Shown here piece after piece: positions 1-7,452 of a stretch of 64,000 nt of DNA; position 1 is the stretch's first letter, and the number at the start of each line of letters is the position of its first letter. The stretch is from Novosphingobium sp. Rr 2-17 (GTDB lineage: Bacteria; Pseudomonadota; Alphaproteobacteria; Sphingomonadales; Sphingomonadaceae). The notes under the pieces were generated by a model. It saw only the letters and a list, made by a program, of their open reading frames with translations, made no database searches and was not told where the DNA came from. The stretch spans positions 148,124 through 212,123 of the forward strand of contig NZ_AKFJ01000084.1 in NCBI RefSeq assembly GCF_000272475.1. The letters are read 5' to 3'. The position numbers and the translations under genes were made by a program.

Positions 1-531
1 ACCGAACACGCCCATTAAACCCAACCACGCTCGATCTAGCCGCAGCGCGCTTTCCGGGCTGGCGACCGACAGTTTGCGCATCAAAGACACATGGTCGAGC
101 CGATCATAACCGACGTAGATGGCCTGAACGTGCGATCCTGGCCGCTGTGACGGCACGCGCAAATTCCCGCCCAAGGCCCAGTTTTCGCCGATAGTATGCG
201 GGGTCAAGGTGCGTTGTTGCATGCTACCGTCGCGGTCGACTACGATGGTGACCATGCGAGCGAACCGGACTTGGTCGGTCAGGAGTTGCCAGTTGGCGGG
301 CATGGCGGAAAGGCGTGCGGGATCGCGTACCTTGAGCCATATCCAACCATTACGATAGCGCTCGTAGTCGGGGGCAGCTTTACAATCGAAGGGCAGCGCG
401 GCGATCGCTGCAGCGTTTATCGGCTGGCTGAAAGGGGTGACTGCGTAGCAAGCGTCCGTCCGCAGAGGCACGATCTGTGCATCGGCCGAACCCGCCCAGG
501 CCAGAGAAGCCATAAACGCCGACAATAGCAA
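1..531 (-). CDS. Left-edge partial gene: exported sensor-like N-terminus, possibly of a GGDEF membrane protein
   Basis: Reading the minus strand from about 531 down to base 1 gives one uninterrupted frame of about 177 codons that leaves the window. It begins with a hydrophobic signal-like stretch (LLLSAFMASLAWAGSADA) followed by a mature region with FDCKAAPDYERYRNGWIWLK and a beta-rich segment. From memory this resembles the N-terminal periplasmic part of sphingomonad membrane proteins that end in 7TM and GGDEF modules; that is recall, not a search. The start is unclear. No ATG lies at the expected place; TTG codons at 531 and 525 and an ATG at 513 are in frame, and a purine-rich GGAGGGG lies further upstream. 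The C-terminal catalytic part, if any, is outside the window. Confidence 0.5.
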   Translation of the reverse strand, partial: MLLSAFMASLAWAGSADAQIVPLRTDACYAVTPFSQPINAAAIAALPFDCKAAPDYERYRNGWIWLKVRDPARLSAMPANWQLLTDQVRFARMVTIVVDRDGSMQQRTLTPHTIGENWALGGNLRVPSQRPGSHVQAIYVGYDRLDHVSLMRKLSVASPESALRLDRAWLGLMGVFG

Positions 532-754
532 AAAGATTGTACGGATGGTGACGCTCCCAACCCCTCCGAATCTGATCTTTAGGGATTAATGCGGTACAAT
601 TCGTTAACGACGTTTGCTCACAAATGCGCAGAACAGCGGCACTTTTGAATAAGGGGGTCACTTGAGCGGTAACCTTACCTATTCGTCTGAAGTAGCGACA
701 AGCCTGATATACAATCTTCATGGCGCGCCCATGATCGCGCTCGATGCGGTTCGA

Positions 755-1861
755 TCATCTCCCTTGGAGCAAGTCGCGAAAGCGCCGTGGTTGCGAGCGT
801 AGATACTGGTTTGGCGCCGTCACTTGCGCGCCCAGTTCGGCGGCGGCGTGCCATGGCCAGCGCGGATCGTAGAGGATGGTCCGCGCAAGCGCGATCATGT
901 CGGCGTCGCCGGTCGCAACGATCGCCTCTGCTTGTTCCGGCTCGGTAATCAGCCCGACCGCGACGACGGGCAGGGCAGTCGCTTGCTTCACCGCGCGGGC
1001 GAGCGGCACTTGATAGTTCGGACCAACCGGGATCTGCTGGCGCGGATCAAGGCCGCCGCTCGACACGTGGATGGCCGAGCAGCCCCGCTCTTCCAGCGCC
1101 TGGGCGAAAGCGATCGTCTGGCCGATGTCCCAGCCGCCTTCGACCCAATCTGTGCCCGATACCCGCATCGTCACTGGCTTGTCGGCCGGAAATGTACCTC
1201 TGACCGCGTCGAACACTTCAAGCGGGAAACGCATCCGGTTCTCAAGACTGCCGCCATATTCGTCCTCGCGCTGGTTCGACAGCGGGGACAGGAACTGATG
1301 CAGCAAATAGCCATGGGCGCCGTGAAGCTGCACGGCGTCGATCCCGAGGGTCGCGGCTCGCCGCGCCGCCGACGCGAAGGCATCGACCAACTGGGCAAGC
1401 GCTTCACGGTCCAGCGCGACTGGGGGATTATCCGTATCGGCAAATCCCAGGGCCGAGGGCGCGGCGGTCTGCCAGCCGTTGGCATCAGCAGGCGGGATCT
1501 GCTTTCCACCCAGCCACGGCAAGTTGCTAGAAGCTTTGCGGCCGGCGTGGCTGAGTTGGATGGCGATCGGCATATCGGAATGGCGGCGGATACTGTCCAA
1601 CACCTTCGCCATCGCTGCTTGCGTGGCATCGTCGTATAATCCCACATCGGCATAGGAGATGCGGCCACCGGGCACGACGGCCGTCGCCTCGATCGTCAAC
1701 AGCGCCGCGCCTGACAGCGCCAAGTGCCCGAGATGGATCTGATGCCAGTCGGTCATGCAGCCATCGACCGCGGAATACTGGCACATCGGCGCAATGATGA
1801 TGCGATTATCGAGAGCCAGCCCGCCGACACAAGTAGGTTGGAAGAGCTTGGGTGCGGTCAT
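755..1861 (-). CDS. NADH:flavin oxidoreductase, Old Yellow Enzyme family (YqjM-like)
   Basis: This 368-residue protein is a complete FMN-binding TIM-barrel ene-reductase. Such enzymes reduce activated C=C bonds of enals, enones, nitro-olefins or similar electrophiles with NAD(P)H in the cytoplasm. Visible marks are the N-terminal PMCQYS with Cys27, the cysteine that tunes FMN in the YqjM subclass; the substrate-binding pair His180/His183 in QLHGAHGYLLHQFLSP; and the conserved SNQREDEYGGSLENRMRF segment. The C-terminal GDADMIALAR phosphate-binding region is intact. Length fits the YqjM/XenA class. It stands alone with about 220 bp upstream and 180 bp downstream, so no pathway partner is suggested. 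The physiological substrate cannot be read from sequence. Confidence 0.93.
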   Translation of the reverse strand: MTAPKLFQPTCVGGLALDNRIIIAPMCQYSAVDGCMTDWHQIHLGHLALSGAALLTIEATAVVPGGRISYADVGLYDDATQAAMAKVLDSIRRHSDMPIAIQLSHAGRKASSNLPWLGGKQIPPADANGWQTAAPSALGFADTDNPPVALDREALAQLVDAFASAARRAATLGIDAVQLHGAHGYLLHQFLSPLSNQREDEYGGSLENRMRFPLEVFDAVRGTFPADKPVTMRVSGTDWVEGGWDIGQTIAFAQALEERGCSAIHVSSGGLDPRQQIPVGPNYQVPLARAVKQATALPVVAVGLITEPEQAEAIVATGDADMIALARTILYDPRWPWHAAAELGAQVTAPNQYLRSQPRRFRDLLQGR

Positions 1862-2042
1862 GGAACTATCCTGTGCGAAGCGTTGCTATGCGGCATAACC
1901 GCCCATGGCAGGGTGTCTAGATTGGTTCGCTGGACGATAACATCAACCATAGATCGAGTGTGACGCTTTAACGAACGGGCGCAGCGTCTGCTCGTGAAGC
2001 CTTCCTCACGATGGTTCGCTACCTGTCAGTCGGTACTTTGGC

Positions 2043-3896
2043 TCAGGCCACCAGCGTTTCAGATCGTTCGTCCACGCTCACTGCATTGCGGCCATCGCGT
2101 TTGGCGCGGTATAGTGCTGCGTCGGCGGCTTTGATGAGGGCTGAACCTTCGCGATCCATGCCTTCGTCCCACGTCGCGATGCCGAACGACATCGTGGTCG
2201 TGCCCAATATACGCCCGCCCTGCTGAACCATGAGTTCGCTGATGCCCTGGCGCACGGCTTGAACCCGACTGGCTAGAACTTGGGCGGAACTGCCCGGCGC
2301 AATGATCGTGAACTCTTCCCCGCCAAAGCGGCAAACTACGTCGCCTTCGCGAAATTTGCTGCGCATCTCAACCGCAACTGCCTGCAAGACAGCATCCCCG
2401 GCATCGTGGCCGTATTCGTCGTTGAAGCGCTTGAAGTGATCCACGTCGCACATGACAAGGCTGAGCGGACTGCCCGAGCGCGACGCGCGCGCGATTTCGA
2501 GCGCCAGCGTCTCTTCCATGTAACGGCGATTGAACAAGGCGGTCAGGGGATCGCGAATGGTCTGCTCGCGCAGGCCTCGCTGAAGGCGGTGGTTGACCAG
2601 GGCAGAAGCGATGTTTTCCGTCAGCACGGTCAACCGGAAGCGGCTCTCGGCATCAACGGCACCCTTGAGATAGAGTACTCCGATCACTTCGCCGCCCGCA
2701 AGAAGCGGTTCGCAGTGGTAGTGATGCGTCCCTTCCTCCCCACTTTCATAGACGACGTGGTTGCACACGATGTCCGATCCTTGCTCGATCACGAAGTGGC
2801 TCTGTCCGCGGCGCAAGGCCCAGCATTGATCGGGGGCAAAACCAGCGGAGGTGACGTCGATGCCACCCCACGCGGCGATCGGCACCAGCAGGTTGCGCGA
2901 GTTGTTGTGGGCATAAAGGGCGCCGGGGATATCGGGCAGCACGCGCGGCGCGAAGACGCGGATTATTGCCGCAAGCTCCTCGTCCGTCCGCGCCGCTTGC
3001 ATGCGATGGGCCATGCCGCCCAGAAGTTCGATGACTTCGCCGCGCTCGCGCAGAACCTCGGTATTGATGCTCAGTTCGAGATTGGCCGCGTGGAGCCGCT
3101 CTTGGCTGTCGTGCTGATCGGCCACGGCTGCCTGCAATTCGTCGGCCATCGCATTATAACCGCTGGCGAGCCGTTCGAACTCGCTCGATTGCATGGCCCC
3201 TTCAATACGCGCCGTGCGCTCGCCCCCGCCGAGTTGGCCCATGACGGTCATCATCGCATCGACCGGCTGGCGGATGCGTCGGATCAGCATGATGGCCGTG
3301 AAGGCGATGGCCAGCAGGGTCAGCGGGGTGCCCAGCAGTACCAGCCAGCGGATGTAGCCCAGCCTGCCCTCCACGTCGTCGGTCCTGCTGGATGACAGCG
3401 AACGCTCCTCGTTGAGTACGTCGGTTATCCTCGAATCGAGGAGTTCCATGAGGTTGCGGCCTTTGCCCGTTGCCACCATCTTTTGCGCACCGTCGAAGTC
3501 GCCTGCGCGCGTAAGCGCCGAAACTTGCTCCAGCCCGTCTATACGCTGCGAAACAAGGGCGAGAATCTGCTGCGCCCGTGCATGCTGGGTGCGGTTATCG
3601 CCAGTCAGTCGCACCAAGTCCCGGGCAGAACGCCGGGCGGCTGCAGTCGCCTCGTCGAAAGCGGCAGCAAATTCTTGATTTCGAGTGACTAAAAAGCCCC
3701 GCTCGCCCGATTCCGCCTCTTGTAAATGGCTGCGCGTGCGGCTGGCAGCCGCTAGTACCTGGCTGGAATGTGTAACCCAAGCCAGCCCGTCGCGCATTTG
3801 GGTTGCGCCGGCAAGCAGCACGCCGGCCAAGCCGGTTAGCAGCAGGCACAAGGCCATGCACAGCACAAGAATGCGGTTTGATAACGAACCGACCAA
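2043..3896 (-). CDS. Membrane diguanylate cyclase with CHASE3, HAMP, GAF and GGDEF domains
   Basis: This 617-residue protein should make cyclic di-GMP from two GTP. An N-terminal transmembrane helix (about 8-30) is followed by a CHASE3-like periplasmic four-helix sensor containing ESGERGFLVT. A second transmembrane helix (WLVLLGTPLTLLAIAFTAIM) leads to HAMP, a GAF-like region (about 290-440), and a C-terminal GGDEF domain. The active-site loop is GGEEF near residue 525. An RxxD inhibitory site (REGD) sits exactly five residues before it, so product feedback inhibition is expected. There is no EAL domain. It is monocistronic as far as can be seen. Cyclic di-GMP commonly controls exopolysaccharide production, which makes the large glycan cluster downstream a plausible but unproven target. 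Confidence 0.93.
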   Translation of the reverse strand: MVGSLSNRILVLCMALCLLLTGLAGVLLAGATQMRDGLAWVTHSSQVLAAASRTRSHLQEAESGERGFLVTRNQEFAAAFDEATAAARRSARDLVRLTGDNRTQHARAQQILALVSQRIDGLEQVSALTRAGDFDGAQKMVATGKGRNLMELLDSRITDVLNEERSLSSSRTDDVEGRLGYIRWLVLLGTPLTLLAIAFTAIMLIRRIRQPVDAMMTVMGQLGGGERTARIEGAMQSSEFERLASGYNAMADELQAAVADQHDSQERLHAANLELSINTEVLRERGEVIELLGGMAHRMQAARTDEELAAIIRVFAPRVLPDIPGALYAHNNSRNLLVPIAAWGGIDVTSAGFAPDQCWALRRGQSHFVIEQGSDIVCNHVVYESGEEGTHHYHCEPLLAGGEVIGVLYLKGAVDAESRFRLTVLTENIASALVNHRLQRGLREQTIRDPLTALFNRRYMEETLALEIARASRSGSPLSLVMCDVDHFKRFNDEYGHDAGDAVLQAVAVEMRSKFREGDVVCRFGGEEFTIIAPGSSAQVLASRVQAVRQGISELMVQQGGRILGTTTMSFGIATWDEGMDREGSALIKAADAALYRAKRDGRNAVSVDERSETLVA

Positions 3897-4307
3897 GGAA
3901 AATCTCCGTAGAGCGGCAGACCTAGCCGTGGGTCAAATATCGTTGAGTTGCAACCGAAATTCGGTGGAGTGTGCGCGACTTGCCGGAGAACTCGGCCTCG
4001 CTTCGGCTTCGGGCGCATCCTTGTTGTCGACCACCGAGCGGATGAATTCCACGACGCCTTCCGAGCGCGTCGGACCTGCAAGAACGGAATTGACAGGGGC
4101 TCCCGTACAGCGCGTTGGTTCGGCAAGGCCGCGCGCAAATGGCAAGCGGTTCGATGTTAACACGCGGGCGAAAATGTTCGTTAACGCCCCTGAAAACCGT
4201 AACTTTCTGGACAGTCTCCCAGGTCGGGCAGAGCAGGCGCCCTGACAAGAGACGGCAAGGATCTGGACCGCTACCGCCGCCAGCCCCGTCCATGGGAGTT
4301 CTGCACG
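3897..4307. other. 411-bp intergenic region between divergent diguanylate cyclase and TonB receptor
   Basis: This stretch must hold the promoters of the two divergent genes. Two GTTAAC palindromes lie near 4155-4195 and a Shine-Dalgarno-like GGGAG precedes the TTG start of the receptor. A minus-strand frame running through the region and ending at 3933 has no start with a ribosome-binding site or recognisable domain, so I do not call it a gene. I see no clear operator or RNA structure. Confidence 0.5.
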
Positions 4308-6488
4308 TTGCGCACGTCTATCGTCCTGTCGGCCCTGCTCGGCACCTCTGCTCTGTTTTCGACGCAGGCATGGGCGCAAGACCAGCAACCCGGCGGCTCC
4401 GCCCCCCAGGCTGCGCCGGCTGAAGCTTCCACTCCCAAGACCAACAATTTCGTCATCGTCGTCACGGCATCGCGCGTCGACATGATGGGCAAGGCCGCGA
4501 CGGCCAGCCAGGGTACCATTACCCAGAAGGAAGTATCGCTCCGCCCGATCGTTCGTCCAGGCCAGCTATTCGAGAGCATTCCCGGTCTCGTCGTCACCAC
4601 GCACTCGGGCGAGGGCAAGGCCAACCAGTACCTGATCCGCGGCTACAACCTGGATCACGGGACCGACTTTGCCAACTTCGTGGATGACATGCCGGTCAAC
4701 CGACCGACCAACACCCACGGCCAGGGTTATTCCGACGTCAATTTCCTGATCCCGCAAGTGGTCAGCGGCATCGATTACACCAAAGGGCCTTACTACGCGG
4801 CGATCGGCGACTTTGGCGCGGTGGCCAGCGCCCACACCCACATCGCGAACGACATTCCTACCTCGATCACGGCCACCGTGGGCACCGACGATTACCAGGA
4901 GCTGTTTGCCGGCGGCACCTATCACATCACGGACGACCAGCGGTTAATGGGGGCGGTGGACGCCAGCCATTACAACGGCCCGTGGAAGCCCGGCCTCGAC
5001 TTCAAGAAGGTCAACGCGATCTTGCGCTACAGCCAGGGCGATGCCAGCGACGGCTTCAGCCTGACCGGCATGTACTACAAAAGTGGCGGCGGCCTCATCA
5101 CAGACCAGCCTGAGCGGGCGATCGAAGACGGCACCATCAGCCGCTACGGTACGCTCGACCCGACCGACCACAGCAAGTCGCTACGCTACAGCTTGTCCGC
5201 CCACCTCGACAAGCCGATCGGCGACGGTCAGCTCTCGGTCAGCCTGTATGGCATCCATTCGACGATGGAGCTGGTCAATAACTTCACCCACTACCTCGAC
5301 GATCCGGTGAACGGCGACCAAGAAGCGCAGGACGAAACCCGCACGACGCTCGGCGGCGCGGCGTCCTACACGCTCGCCCACGATTTCGGCGGCATCCACA
5401 GCGAGACGATCGTCGGCTTGCAGGGGCGTTACGACAATGCCTTCGTCACCCGCCGACACACCAAGGATCGTACGACGATCCTGGATTACTGCATGCAAGA
5501 ACACGACGACGGCCCGGCGACGAAGTACGCAACGGTCAATAGCTACTGCAACGCTGACCGTGTCCATTTGCTCGATCTGGCGCCTTATATCCAGAATACG
5601 ACGACATGGACGTCGTGGCTGCGCACCGTCGTCGGCATGCGCGAGGAATTCGTCCATGCCAATGATCGCAGCGCCACCAACGGGATTTACGGTTCGGGGC
5701 ATCAATGGCTGTTCCAGCCCAAGGGCAGCCTGATCCTGGGGCCATGGGCTAAGACCGAGTTCTATTTCAGCGCAGGCCGCGGCTTTCACTCGGATGACGT
5801 GCGCGGCGTGTTTGGCACCGTGTCGAACATCGGCACGGCCACCGGAAAAACGCCGCTGCTCGCGCAGACCGATGGCTATGAATTCGGCATCCGCAGCAAC
5901 ATCATTCCCAAAGTGCAGTTGCAGCTTGCGGTGTTCCAGCAGGACTTCCAGTCCGAACTGACCTACAATGCCGACACCGGCCAGGACGAGGCAGGCGCAC
6001 CCAGCCGGCGCCAGGGCATTGAAATTTCGGGCCAATACCACCCGTTCCACTGGCTCGAACTCAATGCCGACCTGGCATTTTCCAAGCCGCGCTATCACAC
6101 CGACGATCTCGCCGCTTATGGCCTGACCGATACCTACATTGCCGACGCGCCGGAATTCATCGGCTCGGCTGGTATCCTGATCGACGATCTTGGCCCATGG
6201 TCGGCCAGTCTGGTCTGGCGGCGTCTGGGCAAGCACCATCTTGCCGATGGCGAGGCCGAGCCGACCGACAACGGCTATAGCGAGTTCAACCTCAACGTGG
6301 GTTATACGCTACCCCACGGCTGGAAGTTCAACGTGGGCGTCTATAATCTGCTCGATAGCAAGGACGCGGCGGCAGACTATTACTATACCTCGCGCCTGCA
6401 GGGGGAAGCGGCCGATGGTGTGACGGGCATCCAGACTCATCCGCTGGAACCGCGTTCGGCGCGCTTCTCGATTACCAAGACGATCTGA
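4308..6488 (+). CDS. TonB-dependent outer-membrane receptor
   Basis: This 726-residue outer-membrane receptor imports a bound substrate with energy from TonB-ExbBD. A signal peptide (cleavage near AWA/QDQ, residue 23) is followed by a TonB-box-like FVIVVTASR. The plug domain contains LFESIPGLVVTTHSG and YLIRGYNLDHGTDFANFVDD, and the rest is a 22-strand-type barrel. The start is a TTG at 4308 with GGGAG nine bases upstream; no in-frame ATG fits the signal peptide. The C-terminus (RFSITKTI) lacks the usual terminal aromatic residue, which is slightly odd. It ends seven bases before the stop of the convergent outer-membrane protein gene. No transporter or enzyme neighbour reveals the substrate. 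Confidence 0.92.
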   Translation: MRTSIVLSALLGTSALFSTQAWAQDQQPGGSAPQAAPAEASTPKTNNFVIVVTASRVDMMGKAATASQGTITQKEVSLRPIVRPGQLFESIPGLVVTTHSGEGKANQYLIRGYNLDHGTDFANFVDDMPVNRPTNTHGQGYSDVNFLIPQVVSGIDYTKGPYYAAIGDFGAVASAHTHIANDIPTSITATVGTDDYQELFAGGTYHITDDQRLMGAVDASHYNGPWKPGLDFKKVNAILRYSQGDASDGFSLTGMYYKSGGGLITDQPERAIEDGTISRYGTLDPTDHSKSLRYSLSAHLDKPIGDGQLSVSLYGIHSTMELVNNFTHYLDDPVNGDQEAQDETRTTLGGAASYTLAHDFGGIHSETIVGLQGRYDNAFVTRRHTKDRTTILDYCMQEHDDGPATKYATVNSYCNADRVHLLDLAPYIQNTTTWTSWLRTVVGMREEFVHANDRSATNGIYGSGHQWLFQPKGSLILGPWAKTEFYFSAGRGFHSDDVRGVFGTVSNIGTATGKTPLLAQTDGYEFGIRSNIIPKVQLQLAVFQQDFQSELTYNADTGQDEAGAPSRRQGIEISGQYHPFHWLELNADLAFSKPRYHTDDLAAYGLTDTYIADAPEFIGSAGILIDDLGPWSASLVWRRLGKHHLADGEAEPTDNGYSEFNLNVGYTLPHGWKFNVGVYNLLDSKDAAADYYYTSRLQGEAADGVTGIQTHPLEPRSARFSITKTI

Positions 6489-6494
6489 GGCGCA

Positions 6495-7442
6495 TCAGAA
6501 CGAGCGGCGTAGCGAGAGCCCGACGTTGGTGTAGTCGCCCGACGCCACGCCGAAGCCTCGCGCTGCCACTACGTCCACTCGCAGCCTTGGGGTGATTTTC
6601 ATGCTGCCGGTGGCGCCTAGTTCGGTCCAGCGATCGGCCTTGTGGTAGCTGTCTATCCGCAAGGCCGTGTCATCGACATCGCTGATGACGCGTACGTTCG
6701 ATACGCCGTTGCTGGTCCAGTTGTGCGAGGCGGTGAGGCCGATGTAGTTCTGCCGGCTTTGGCCAAAGGCATAGTCGAGGCGCAAGCCGGCACTGGCGGA
6801 CCAGGTCGGCTCGGACGTTTCCATATCGCCGACATCGGTCCCGGTCGGCTGCGGTCTCAGCAGCTTGCCATAGGCGTAAGACCCGGCGACGGTGGGCGTC
6901 AGATACCAACTGCCGCCCAAAGACACCACCCGGCCGAAATCACCGCCCAGCGCGTAATAGTCGCTCGACTTAGCGCCGTTGCTTTTCCGGCTGCCGGTGG
7001 AACTGGATATGTCGCCGTACACCTGCTTGCCGTAGCTGCCCCAGCCATCGAGCACCCAGCCGGAGAAATTGCCACCGGCGCTCACGGTGCCGATGTAATA
7101 GTTCGAAGGCAACGCTACGTCCGATTGCACCAGCGTGCCATGGTAGCGCATCAGACTGGCCCGCACATAGCCGCGGTCCACGTTGCGCGTCACCGCGAGC
7201 GATTGCCACGATCCGTCTGGTCCATCGGCTCGCGCGCTGACGCCGCCCGATGCGGTGAGCGACCAAGGCGATTCCTGCGTGTCTTGCGCCGTGGGACCAG
7301 TCGTCGTGGCAACGGGAGGTGCCGCCACCGTCAGCGTTGCGGTCGGGCTGTCGGCTTCCTGCGCCGCGATTGGGACGGCGACGGCGCACATTAGGATCGG
7401 AGACGATAATAGTGCGGCAGCGAGCCGCGCGGGCATCCGCAT
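6495..7442 (-). CDS. Outer-membrane beta-barrel protein, second gene of the kinase operon
   Basis: The 315-residue protein has a signal peptide (MRMPARLAAALLSSPILMCA, cleavage near AAQEA), a low-complexity Thr/Ala/Pro linker to about residue 60, then alternating strands rich in aromatic and small residues. It ends in LRRSF with the terminal phenylalanine used for BAM-dependent insertion. I recognise it only as an autotransporter-like or porin-like barrel. The start is ATG 7442 with GAGGAGG directly upstream; a longer in-frame reading upstream overlaps the kinase gene and is rejected. Only 10 bp separate it from the kinase stop, so it is probably co-transcribed. It may be an output or an accessory sensor of that system, which is an inference from position. 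Confidence 0.75.
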   Translation of the reverse strand: MRMPARLAAALLSSPILMCAVAVPIAAQEADSPTATLTVAAPPVATTTGPTAQDTQESPWSLTASGGVSARADGPDGSWQSLAVTRNVDRGYVRASLMRYHGTLVQSDVALPSNYYIGTVSAGGNFSGWVLDGWGSYGKQVYGDISSSTGSRKSNGAKSSDYYALGGDFGRVVSLGGSWYLTPTVAGSYAYGKLLRPQPTGTDVGDMETSEPTWSASAGLRLDYAFGQSRQNYIGLTASHNWTSNGVSNVRVISDVDDTALRIDSYHKADRWTELGATGSMKITPRLRVDVVAARGFGVASGDYTNVGLSLRRSF

Positions 7443-7452
7443 GGCGTCCTCC

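Noticed and set aside
2280..3395. Plus-strand open frame inside the diguanylate cyclase gene
   Set aside because: It is antisense to the CHASE3-GAF-GGDEF coding sequence and has no start signal or domain.
3685..4245. Plus-strand open frame upstream of the first TonB receptor
   Set aside because: It overlaps the start of the diguanylate cyclase gene antisense, lacks a ribosome site and has no domain.
5181..6239. Minus-strand open frame inside the first TonB receptor gene
   Set aside because: It is a shadow frame with no motif; the receptor frame is supported by signal peptide, plug and barrel features.
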